DNA from: Palsa-504 sp963744005
GTDB taxonomy: Bacteria > Actinomycetota > Actinomycetes > Streptosporangiales > Streptosporangiaceae
Direction: 5' to 3'
NCBI GenBank assembly: GCA_963744005.1
Contig: CAVURU010000004.1
Span: 1,240,001 to 1,304,000 of the forward strand
Length of the DNA stretch: 64,000 nt
Shown in pieces: positions 50,355-62,711 of the stretch. The notes beneath the pieces are model-generated. The model searched no databases. It saw only the letters and a program-made list of their open reading frames with translations, and had not been told where the DNA came from. Positions within the stretch are counted from its first letter, which is position 1, and each line of letters starts with the position of its first letter. Position numbers and translations under genes: made by a program.

Positions 50355-51368
50355 ATGATGCGTCAAAACGGAAGCGCGGCCCAGGCGACCGGCACGGTGA
50401 CCGCCGCCGTCAGCCCCAGCGCTGATCGCGGTGCCCCGGTCGTCTCGTTCGTCAACGTCTCCAAGCACTATCACCGCCTGAAGGCGGTGGACGGTCTCAA
50501 CCTGGACCTGAGGGCCGGTGAGACGACCGCCCTGCTCGGCCCGAACGGCGCGGGCAAGTCCACCACGCTGGACATGCTGCTCGCCCTGCGCAAGCCGACC
50601 AAGGGGCAGATCAAGCTCTTCGGCGCTGACCCGTACCACGCGGTGAAGTCGGGCCGGATCGGCGCCATGCTGCAGTCCGGCGGGCTGATGCCCGAGGTGA
50701 CGGTGCGCGAGCTGGTCACCCTGGTGACGCGCCTGCACCCCAACCCGGAGCCGATCCAGACCACGCTGAAGCGGGCCGGCATCGCCCAGTTCGCCGACCA
50801 GCGGGTGGACAAGCTGTCCGGCGGCCAGACCCAGCGGGTCCGGTTCGCGCTGGCCATCTGCGGCAAGTCCGAGTTCATCGTGCTCGACGAGCCCACCGCG
50901 GCCATGGACGTGGAGACCCGCCGGCTGTTCTGGGACAGCATGAAGGAAGAGGTGGCCGCGGGGCGCACGCTCCTGTTCGCCACCCACTACCTGGAGGAAG
51001 CCGACCAGGCGGCGGACCGGATCCTGGTCATCAACCGGGGCCGGCTGCTGGCCGACGGCACGCCCGAAGAGATCAAGGCCCGAGCCGGGGCCAAGCGGAT
51101 CTCCTTCCGCCTGGACCAGGTGGACGAGACCTTCCTGCTCGGCCTGCCCGGGCTGGTGAACCTCGAGGTCCGGCACGACGTGGTGCAACTCCAGTCCAGC
51201 GACTCGGACAAGACCCTCTACGCCATCCTCGACGCCGGCTACCGGCCCCGCGAGATCGAGGTCGCCAGCCTTGGCCTCGAGCAGGCCTTCCTGGCCATCA
51301 CCGCGGAAGACGACGCGAGCAACGGAAACGACACCGGCAACACCAGCGCCGCAGGGGAGACGATCTGA
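50355..51368 (+). CDS. ABC transporter ATP-binding protein
   Basis: The protein has 337 residues. The Walker A motif is LLGPNGAGKSTT, the Q-loop is MLQSGG, the signature is KLSGGQTQRVRFALA, Walker B is FIVLDEPTAAMD and the switch His is in LFATHYLEEAD. It belongs to the DrrA/CcmA-like exporter group and works with the next gene as a drug or lipid exporter. ATG 50355 was chosen over the open upstream frame because AGAGGA precedes it. The permease GTG follows two bases after the stop codon, which shows coupling. Confidence 0.95.
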   Translation: MMRQNGSAAQATGTVTAAVSPSADRGAPVVSFVNVSKHYHRLKAVDGLNLDLRAGETTALLGPNGAGKSTTLDMLLALRKPTKGQIKLFGADPYHAVKSGRIGAMLQSGGLMPEVTVRELVTLVTRLHPNPEPIQTTLKRAGIAQFADQRVDKLSGGQTQRVRFALAICGKSEFIVLDEPTAAMDVETRRLFWDSMKEEVAAGRTLLFATHYLEEADQAADRILVINRGRLLADGTPEEIKARAGAKRISFRLDQVDETFLLGLPGLVNLEVRHDVVQLQSSDSDKTLYAILDAGYRPREIEVASLGLEQAFLAITAEDDASNGNDTGNTSAAGETI

Positions 51369-51369
51369 C

Positions 51370-52098
51370 GTGGCCGGCACCATGGCCCTCACCAAAGCCG
51401 AGCTCAGCCGCCTGCTGCACAACCGGCGGTACTTCATCTTCACCGTGGCCTTCCCGGTCCTGCTGTACCTGCTGATCGGCAGGCAGGTCACCGACCAGAC
51501 CTACGGCGTGGCCTTCGGCGCGTACTACATGATCTCGATGGCCACCTTCGGCGCCTTCAGCGGCGCGCTGAACGGCAACTCGCAGCGGATCTCGCAGGAG
51601 AAGAAGGACGGCTGGATCCGTCAGCTGCGGCTCACCCCGCTGCCGGCCAACGGCTACGTCGTGGCCAAGATCCTGGTCTCGATGGCCACCACGGTGCCGT
51701 CCATCGTCATCGTGCTGCTGCTCGGCCGTTTCTACGGCAACGTTCACCTCCCCGGCTGGGAGTGGCCGGTCATCGCGATCGTGGTCTGGTTCGGCTCGAC
51801 CATCTTCGCCGCGCTGGCCGTGGCCATCGGCTACCGGTTCGCGCCCGAGCAGGTCCAGCCGGTCACGCTGATCGTCTACTTCGCCTTCGCCATCCTCGGC
51901 GGCCTGTGGTTCCCGCTGTCCGGAGCCCTGGGCAAGGTGGGCCAGTTCACCCCGACCTACCAGGCCGTGAAGATCGGCACCGACGTGATCGCCGGCGCCG
52001 CCGTGCCGATCGGGCTGGCCATCGGCCTGGTGGTCTGGCTGGGCATCTTCATCGCCCTGGCCACCGTGGCGGTCCGGAGCACCGCTGAGTCGGTCTGA
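51370..52098 (+). CDS. ABC-2 type transporter permease
   Basis: The protein has 242 residues with six hydrophobic segments (for example YFIFTVAFPVLLYLLIG, ILVSMATTVPSIVIVLLLG, TLIVYFAFAILGGLWFPLSG). The GGLWFP motif near the fifth segment is typical of ABC-2 exporters. It forms a half-transporter with the upstream ATPase. It starts at GTG 51370, one base after the ATPase stop. Confidence 0.92.
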   Translation: MAGTMALTKAELSRLLHNRRYFIFTVAFPVLLYLLIGRQVTDQTYGVAFGAYYMISMATFGAFSGALNGNSQRISQEKKDGWIRQLRLTPLPANGYVVAKILVSMATTVPSIVIVLLLGRFYGNVHLPGWEWPVIAIVVWFGSTIFAALAVAIGYRFAPEQVQPVTLIVYFAFAILGGLWFPLSGALGKVGQFTPTYQAVKIGTDVIAGAAVPIGLAIGLVVWLGIFIALATVAVRSTAESV

Positions 52099-52193
52099 CC
52101 GCCCGATGGGCGGCGGATGCCCGGCCGGCCTGCGGGGGCCCGGCCGGGCATCGGCCGCAGAACGTGGCAGCATGAAAGAGAGGTGAGGACGCG

Positions 52194-53528
52194 ATGGCGA
52201 CACGATCCGCCGACGCCGGCCTGGACGACGACCTGCTCAACGACCCGTTCGAGCAGGAGGGCCCGGGCCGGTGGCGCTGGTTTTTCTCTGGAATCTGGCT
52301 CATCTACCTGATCCAGCCGGTCGCTGACCTGTTCGGCGGTGGCCATAGCGTGTGGTGGACGGTCGGCGGCCTGCTGCTCACCGTCGCCTTCTGCGTCCTC
52401 TACCTGCCTGTCCTGATGTTCACCGACACCCACCCGCGGCACGCCGGGCTCGGGCTGCTGGGCCTGGCCGTGGTGGCCTCGGTGGCCTGCCTCATCTACG
52501 GCTCGGGCTGGACCTCGCTGTGGATCTACGTGTCCGCGGCCGGCGGCATGGTGCTGACCTCGCTGCTGGACCGCCGCCGGGCCTCGCTCGGCATCTTCGT
52601 CATCTCCGGCATCTACCTGCTGTTCTGCTGGATCACCCATTTGGACCTGGGCGACAGCCTGGCCATGCTGCTGCCCGTGCTGCTCATCGGGCTGGCCATG
52701 ATCGGCTTCCGGCTGCAGATCTCCCTGATGCGCGAGCTGCGGCAGGCCCGCGGCACGGTGGCCAAGCTGGCCGCCAACGAGGAACGGCTCCGGCTGGCCC
52801 GGGACATGCACGACCTGACCGGGCAGTCCCTGTCCATGATCACGCTGAAGTCCGAGCTGGCCGCCAAGCGGCTGGCCAAGCTGCCCCCGTCCGCCGAACG
52901 CGACGCGGTCCTCACCGAGCTCGGTGACATCGGGGCGGTCAGCAGGCAGACCCTGCAGGACATCCGGGAGGCGGTCAGCGGCTACCGGCGGCCCACCCTG
53001 GCCATCGAGGTCATCACGGCCCGTCACGCGCTCGACGCGGCCGGCATCGACCTCGACGACGACCCCGAGCTCACCCTGCAATCGGGCACCTTCAACCCGG
53101 ACGCCGAAGCGGTCCTGGCCTGGTGCCTGCGCGAAGCCGTGACCAATGTGATCCGGCACTCCCGCGCCAAGCACTGCCGCATCCGGCTGGCCCTGCACGC
53201 CGGGCTGATCTCCCTCGACGTCGCCGACGACGGCCGCGGCTTCCCCGGCCTGGATCCCGACCACCCGGCCGGCAGCGGGCTGCACGGCATGTCCGAGCGG
53301 CTCAGCGCCGCGGGCGGCCGCCTGTCCCTCGGCCCGGCCGAAGCGCCCGGGTCCAAGGCGCCCGGGTCCAAGGCGCAGGGCCGCGGTTTCCGGCTCACCG
53401 CCACCGTCCCGGCCGAGCCGCATCCGCCGGCCCCGGCCGGGCCGGCCGCGCACGTCTCCTCCGGCGCCACCATCGGGAACGCCGGATCCGCTGCCTGGCC
53501 CGGGACCGGTCATACTTACCAGCTATGA
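52194..53528 (+). CDS. DesK-like sensor histidine kinase
   Basis: The protein has 444 residues. About five membrane segments occupy the first 175 residues. The HisKA_3 box is RLARDMHDLTGQSLSMI, with the phosphorylated His. HATPase parts are REAVTNVIRHSRA, VADDGRGFPG and GSGLHGMSERL. A 15-bp tandem repeat at 53343-53372 encodes PGSKAPGSKA in the ATP-binding region. With the ABC exporter upstream and the regulator downstream this is the common exporter + DesKR arrangement, so it probably senses membrane state or the exporter's substrate. ATGA overlap with the regulator. Confidence 0.93.
   Translation: MATRSADAGLDDDLLNDPFEQEGPGRWRWFFSGIWLIYLIQPVADLFGGGHSVWWTVGGLLLTVAFCVLYLPVLMFTDTHPRHAGLGLLGLAVVASVACLIYGSGWTSLWIYVSAAGGMVLTSLLDRRRASLGIFVISGIYLLFCWITHLDLGDSLAMLLPVLLIGLAMIGFRLQISLMRELRQARGTVAKLAANEERLRLARDMHDLTGQSLSMITLKSELAAKRLAKLPPSAERDAVLTELGDIGAVSRQTLQDIREAVSGYRRPTLAIEVITARHALDAAGIDLDDDPELTLQSGTFNPDAEAVLAWCLREAVTNVIRHSRAKHCRIRLALHAGLISLDVADDGRGFPGLDPDHPAGSGLHGMSERLSAAGGRLSLGPAEAPGSKAPGSKAQGRGFRLTATVPAEPHPPAPAGPAAHVSSGATIGNAGSAAWPGTGHTYQL
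53343..53372 (+). repeat. 15-bp tandem duplication inside the histidine kinase
   Basis: Two perfect copies of GCGCCCGGGTCCAAG lie side by side and add five residues (APGSK) in frame. Confidence 0.9.
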
Positions 53529-54148
53529 CCCAGGACGAGCCGCCGGTCCGGCTGCTGCTGGCCGAGGACCAGGTGATGATCCGGCAGGCCCTGGCCGCGC
53601 TGCTCTCCTTCGAAGGCGACATCGAAGTCGTGGCCCAGGTCGGCCGGGGCGATGAGGTCCTGGCCGCGGCCCAGCGGACCAACCCGGACGTGGCCGTGCT
53701 GGACATCGAGATGCCCGGCCTGGACGGGCTGGCCGCCGCGGCCGAGCTCAAGCAGTGCCATCCCGACATCAAGATCGTCATCCTGACCACGTTCGGCCGG
53801 CCCGGCTTCCTGCGCCGCGCCATGGAGTCCGGGGTGTCCGCCTTCCTGGTCAAGGACTCGCCCGCCGACAAGCTGACCCAGACCATCCGGCGGGTCCTGG
53901 CCGGCGAGCGGGTCATCGACCCGGACCTGGCCGCCGCCGCCCTGGCCGACGGGCTCAACCCGCTGACCCCCCGCGAGCGGGACGTGCTGGACGCCTGCGC
54001 CAACGGCGCCACCATCGCCGAGATCGCCCGCCAGCTCTACCTGTCCGAGGGAACGGTGCGGAACTACCTGTCCGCCTGCATCCAGAAGACCGGAGCCCGC
54101 AACCGCGCCGAAGCCCACCGCATCGCCTCCGAACGCGGCTGGCTCTAG
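53525..54148 (+). CDS. NarL/DesR-type response regulator
   Basis: The protein has 207 residues. The receiver has LLLAEDQVMIR, Asp in VAVLDIEMPGLDG, Thr in VILTTFGR and Lys in AFLVKDSPADKL. The LuxR helix-turn-helix is LTPRERDVLDACANG..IAEIARQLYLSEGTVRNY. The start overlaps the kinase stop by four bases, so they form a pair. It probably activates the upstream exporter operon (50355-52098). Confidence 0.95.
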   Translation: MTQDEPPVRLLLAEDQVMIRQALAALLSFEGDIEVVAQVGRGDEVLAAAQRTNPDVAVLDIEMPGLDGLAAAAELKQCHPDIKIVILTTFGRPGFLRRAMESGVSAFLVKDSPADKLTQTIRRVLAGERVIDPDLAAAALADGLNPLTPRERDVLDACANGATIAEIARQLYLSEGTVRNYLSACIQKTGARNRAEAHRIASERGWL

Positions 54149-54201
54149 GCCCGCGCCCAGCCGCCCGCTGCCCCCCGCCCGGCGGCCGCCCCGACCCTAG
54201 G

Positions 54202-57453
<3,252 letters not shown>

Positions 57454-57495
57454 CCACTGCGCCACCGGCCGCGAAATCTCCTGGTTACGAATGCT

Positions 57496-57665
57496 CCCGG
57501 TAACACCTTCCCGTCGGTGACCGAGGGCTTCGGGCTGGCCGCTATGGACGCGCTGGACGGCAGAGCCCCGGACCCGGCCCAGGGCCAGGCCCTGGCCCGC
57601 GGCTACACCTGGGCCGCCGCCGCGGCCGCCCACCAGGAGCTGTACCGCTCTCTGCTGTCCTTACC
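57496..57665 (+). pseudogene. Remnant of a group 1 glycosyltransferase
   Basis: The translation of this stretch reads TFPSVTEGFGLAAMDALD, the conserved EGFGL.xxEAL motif of family 4 glycosyltransferases. This is followed at once by ARGYTWAAAAAAHQELYRSLL, which resembles the enzyme's C-terminus. The 80-100 residues usually between them are missing, and there is no N-terminal domain. It looks like a decayed fragment trapped between the tricorn and lldD genes. Confidence 0.5.
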
Positions 57666-57674
57666 GGCCAGCTT

Positions 57675-58874
57675 TTACCGAAGGGCCAATAGCGAAGGCC
57701 CGAGCTCCCGCAGCTCGGCGACCGAGCCCACCCCGAGCAGCTGCATGGTCCGCTTGAACTGCTCGGCCAGGATGTCCAGCGCCTTGTCCACCCCGGCCTC
57801 CCCGCCCGCCATCAGGCCGTACAGGTAGGCGCGCCCGATGGCGCAGGCGTCCGCGCCCCGGGCGATGGCCACCGCGATGTCGGCGCCGTGCCGCACGCCG
57901 GAGTCGACCAGCACGGTCACCTCCGGCCCCACCGCCTCCCGGACCGCGGTCACCGCGTCCACCGGCGCCACCGCCCGGTCCAGCTGGCGGCCGCCGTGGT
58001 TGGACAGCTGCAGGCCGTCCGCGCCCGCTGCGATGGCGCGCTTGGCGTCCTCGGGCCCCAGCGGGCCCTTGATGACCAGCTGCCCGGGCCACTGATCCCT
58101 CAGCGCGGCGATCTCGTTCCAGGTGATGGCCGGGTTGAACAGCGCACCGGTGCCGTGGATGGTCACCTTCTCGTGCCCGGCCAGGTTGGCGAACTTGATG
58201 GCCGGGTTGCGCAGCATCCGGGTCCAGTAACCCGGCTTGGCCGCGATGCTGGCCAGCGTGCTCAGCGTCAGCTCGGGCGGGATGACCAGCCCGTTGCGGC
58301 GGTCCCGGGTCCGGTTACCGGTCACGAAGGTGTCCACCGTCACCACCAGCGCCCGGTACCCGGCCGCGGCCGCCCGGTCGACCAGCTCCTTGGTCACCCC
58401 GGCGTCCTTGAGGATGTACAGCTGGAACCACAGGTCCGGCTGCGCGGCGGCGGCCACGTCCTCGATGGTGGTGGTGGCCACCGTGGACAAGGTGTAGGGC
58501 AGCCCGTGCCGCTGCGCCGCGCGGGCCGCGCCGATCTCGCCCGCCGGATGCATCATCCGGGTGTACCCGGTGGGGGCCAGGGCCAGCGGCAGCGGCACCG
58601 GCGAGCCCAGGATCCTCGCCGAGGTGTCGGCCTGGGACACGTTGACCAGCGTCCGGGGCTGGAACCGGTAGCTGGTGAAGGCCCGGGTGTTGGCCCGCAG
58701 CGAGACCTCCTGGTCCGACCCGCCGTCCACGTAGTCGAACACCGGGCGCGGAGTCAGCCTGCGCCCGGCGGCCCGCAGGTCAGCGATGTCGTGGCAGGCC
58801 GACAGCCGCCGCCGCGTCGCGTCCAGCTCGAGCGGCTTGACCTGGATCAGGTCGCGTATCTCCGAAACCTTCAT
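57675..58874 (-). CDS. lldD: FMN-dependent alpha-hydroxy-acid dehydrogenase (L-lactate dehydrogenase type)
   Basis: The protein has 399 residues. FMN barrel motifs are FDYVDGGSDQEVSLRAN, PTGYTRMMHPAGEIGAARAA and PYTLSTVAT. The active-site His is in LQLSNHGGRQLDR, and the phosphate site is IGRAYLYGLMAGGEAGVDKAL. It oxidises L-lactate or a related 2-hydroxy acid. It resembles Mycobacterium LldD2 more than the mycofactocin enzyme MftD, and no mft genes are adjacent. Confidence 0.93.
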   Translation of the reverse strand: MKVSEIRDLIQVKPLELDATRRRLSACHDIADLRAAGRRLTPRPVFDYVDGGSDQEVSLRANTRAFTSYRFQPRTLVNVSQADTSARILGSPVPLPLALAPTGYTRMMHPAGEIGAARAAQRHGLPYTLSTVATTTIEDVAAAAQPDLWFQLYILKDAGVTKELVDRAAAAGYRALVVTVDTFVTGNRTRDRRNGLVIPPELTLSTLASIAAKPGYWTRMLRNPAIKFANLAGHEKVTIHGTGALFNPAITWNEIAALRDQWPGQLVIKGPLGPEDAKRAIAAGADGLQLSNHGGRQLDRAVAPVDAVTAVREAVGPEVTVLVDSGVRHGADIAVAIARGADACAIGRAYLYGLMAGGEAGVDKALDILAEQFKRTMQLLGVGSVAELRELGPSLLALR

Positions 58875-58907
58875 GGCACGGAGATTACACGGGCTGCGGC
58901 CGGCCGA

Positions 58908-60089
<1,182 letters not shown>

Positions 60090-60258
60090 GCGGATCAACT
60101 TATCCCTGTTGCGGCGCTGCGTAGGGGGTAGAACTGGGACATGCCGACCTGGGACGCCCGCTGGACGCGCTGGTAATCGCGGGTCCGGCGGCACCGGGCC
60201 GCGGCGTGTCCGCAGGTGCGGTGGCCGTGCGCGCCAGCCCGGATGAAACGATCGTGCC

Positions 60259-62673
60259 GTGACGTCACCATCGGGAACGATCCAGGTCACGGACCGGCTC
60301 GAGCGCCGGATCCGGAAACCGATCGACCTGCTGCGCTGCATCACGTCGCTGCTGGAGATCGCCGTGCTGGTCGTCGCGGGCGTGGCCGCCAGCGCCACCA
60401 CGACCGGGGCGGAGACCGACATCACCGGGGCCAGCGCCCGGCTGCCGCAGGCCGTCCGGGTGGTGGCCCCGACCCTGGCCCTGTTCGCCATCCTCATCAT
60501 CCCGGTCGCGCTGGCCGTCCGCCAGGTCGTCCGCCGCCAGGTCCAGCGGCTCATCGAGGCGGTGGCCACCGGCGTGCTGGCCGCCGCGGTCGCCGCCGTG
60601 ATCAACGCCGCGCTGGAGCGCGAGGTCGCCGCCCGCGTCTACGACGCGATCATCATGTCCACCTCGACCGGCCTTCATACCGCGGCGCTCGACCCGTACC
60701 TGGCCGGCCTGGTCGCCTACGCCACCATCATCGGCCTGACCGGCCGGCCCGGCTGGCGGAACGCCCTGTGGCTGGCCATCGGCGTCTACGCCGTCGTGCA
60801 CCTGGCCGCGACCGACACCACGGTGCTGTCCTTCCTGCTCACCCTGCTCGTCGGCCGCACCATCGGCCTGGGCGTGCGGTACGCCGCGGGCAGCCCGTCG
60901 CTGCGTCCCACCGCGACCGAGATCGCCGCCGCGCTGAACACCAGCGACCGGCAGGTCACCGAGATCCGCCGGCTCGACCCCGAGCCCGGCGAGCGGCCCG
61001 ACGGCGACCGGCTGGCCGACCGGGCCGGATCACGGCACTACGTCGCGACGACCAGCACCGGTGACCGGCTGGACGTCACCATCTACGACAAGGACCAGCA
61101 GGCCGCCGGGGCCGTCTACCGGCTGTACCGCACGGTGCTGCTGCGCGGCCAGGTCTCCCGCGGCGCGCCGCTGTCCGCGGACCGGACGGTGGAGCGGCGG
61201 GCCCTGCTGTCCTACGCCTCGGAGGACGCGGGCGCGCCCACGCCGCGGCTCCGCGCGGTGGTCCGGGCCGGCCCCGAGGCCAGTGTGCTGGCCCACGACC
61301 ACACCGACGGCACCACCCTGGCCGACCGCAACCCCGGCTGCACCGACGACGAGCTGCGGGCCATCTGGGACGCGGTCGCCGCGCTGCACGAGCACCGGGT
61401 CACCCACCGGGCGCTGACCGCGGACCGGATCCTGCTCCGCGACGACGGCCAGGTCGTCCTGCTCGATCCTGGCGACGGCGACGTGGCCGCCAGCGACCTG
61501 CAGATCCGCCTGGACGTGGCCCAGCTGCTGGCCGAGCTCGCGCTCTACGTCGGCCCGGAGCGGTCCGCCGACCTGGCCCTGGAGAAGGCGGCCGCCGGCG
61601 AGCTGGTCGCCGTGGTGCCGCTGCTGCAGCGGGTCGCGCTGGCCCGTTCCACCCGGGCGGCGCTGCGCCGCGATCGCAAGGTGCTGCCTGCTCTTCGCCA
61701 GCGGCTGCTGGCCGCCGTCCCGGGCGGCGAGGTGGCCCCGGTCCGGCTGGAGCGGATCCGGCTGCGCAGCCTGGTCACCCTGGTCGCCTCCGTGGCCGCG
61801 GCCTACCTGCTCGCGGGCGAGCTGGCCCGGACCAGCCTCGGGCAGGTCCTGCCCGGGGCGGACCTGTGGTGGGGCCTGGTCGCACTGGGCCTGTCCGCGC
61901 TGACCTACGTGGGCGCCACCTTCGAGCTGACCGGCTTCGTGTCCGGGCCGCTGCCCTTCCTCCGGACCATGCTGGTCCAGGTGGCCGGGTCCTTCGTCAC
62001 CCTGGTCACCCCGGCCGCCGTCGGCGGCGCCGCTCTCAACGTCCGCTACCTGCAGCGCAGGAAGATCCCGGCCGCGGTCGCCGCGGCCAGCGTCGGCGTC
62101 AGCCAGCTCGTCGCCTTCGTCCTGCACATCCTGCTGCTGGCTACCTTCATCGCCATCGCCGGCGCCGCCGACAAGGAACCGTTCCGCCCGCCCACCTGGT
62201 CCTACTTCGTACTGGCCGGGCTGGTCGCGCTGGCCCTGGCTGTGCTGGCCGTGCCGGCCGGCCGGCGGCTGCTGCGGGCCCGGGTCGCCCCGCTCCTGCA
62301 CCAGGTCCTGCCCCGGCTGATCGAGATCGTCCAGCAGCCTCGCAAGCTGGTCGAGGGCATCGGCGGCGCGCTGCTGCTGAGCGGCTGCTACATCCTGTGC
62401 CTGGCCGCCTGCGTCCAGGCCTTCCACGAGTCGGCCGCCCTGGCCAGCATCGCCGTGGTCTACCTGAGCGGCAGCGCCCTGGGGTCGATCATCCCCACCC
62501 CGGGCGGCATCGGCACCGTGGAGGCCGCCCTGACCGCCGGGCTGGTCGCCGCCGGGCTGCACGGCACCCAGGCGGCCAGCGCGGTCCTGCTCTTCCGGCT
62601 GCTCACCTTCTGGCTTCCGGTCCCGGTCGGCTGGGTCGCCCTGAACTACCTCGAACGCCACAGCGCTATCTAG
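60259..62673 (+). CDS. Pseudokinase fused to an LPG-synthase/AglD-type membrane domain
   Basis: The protein has 804 residues. Residues about 20-215 hold several membrane segments. A cytoplasmic part of about 280 residues resembles an aminoglycoside/protein kinase fold: HEHRVTHRALTADRILLRDDGQVVLLDPGDGDVA. The catalytic Asp of HRD is Ala (HRA) and DFG is DPG, so it is probably inactive. The C-terminal part, from about residue 500, matches the lysylphosphatidylglycerol synthase transmembrane region / UPF0104 (LVTPAAVGGAALNVRYLQR, STPTPGGIGTVE-like IIPTPGGIGTVEAALTAGL). No LPG transferase domain is present. It starts at GTG 60259. A role in lipid-linked sugar or phospholipid flipping is inference. 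Confidence 0.85.
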   Translation: MTSPSGTIQVTDRLERRIRKPIDLLRCITSLLEIAVLVVAGVAASATTTGAETDITGASARLPQAVRVVAPTLALFAILIIPVALAVRQVVRRQVQRLIEAVATGVLAAAVAAVINAALEREVAARVYDAIIMSTSTGLHTAALDPYLAGLVAYATIIGLTGRPGWRNALWLAIGVYAVVHLAATDTTVLSFLLTLLVGRTIGLGVRYAAGSPSLRPTATEIAAALNTSDRQVTEIRRLDPEPGERPDGDRLADRAGSRHYVATTSTGDRLDVTIYDKDQQAAGAVYRLYRTVLLRGQVSRGAPLSADRTVERRALLSYASEDAGAPTPRLRAVVRAGPEASVLAHDHTDGTTLADRNPGCTDDELRAIWDAVAALHEHRVTHRALTADRILLRDDGQVVLLDPGDGDVAASDLQIRLDVAQLLAELALYVGPERSADLALEKAAAGELVAVVPLLQRVALARSTRAALRRDRKVLPALRQRLLAAVPGGEVAPVRLERIRLRSLVTLVASVAAAYLLAGELARTSLGQVLPGADLWWGLVALGLSALTYVGATFELTGFVSGPLPFLRTMLVQVAGSFVTLVTPAAVGGAALNVRYLQRRKIPAAVAAASVGVSQLVAFVLHILLLATFIAIAGAADKEPFRPPTWSYFVLAGLVALALAVLAVPAGRRLLRARVAPLLHQVLPRLIEIVQQPRKLVEGIGGALLLSGCYILCLAACVQAFHESAALASIAVVYLSGSALGSIIPTPGGIGTVEAALTAGLVAAGLHGTQAASAVLLFRLLTFWLPVPVGWVALNYLERHSAI

Positions 62674-62708
62674 GACCAGCGCTATCGAGAACCAGCGCTA
62701 TCGAGGCC
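62661..62708. repeat. Three 16-bp direct repeats at the gene boundary
   Basis: The units at 62661-62676, 62677-62692 and 62693-62708 share CAGCGCTATC followed by a variable TAGGAC, GAGAAC or GAGGCC. Each contains the palindrome AGCGCT. The first copy covers the last codons and stop of the LPG-like gene, and the others lie in the gap. Confidence 0.85.
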
Positions 62709-62711
62709 GGA

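Noticed and set aside
57675..58874. Idea that LldD is MftD of a mycofactocin cluster
   Set aside because: The sequence is closer to LldD2, and no mftA, mftB, mftC, mftE or mftF is present. The nearby glycosyltransferase is only a fragment.
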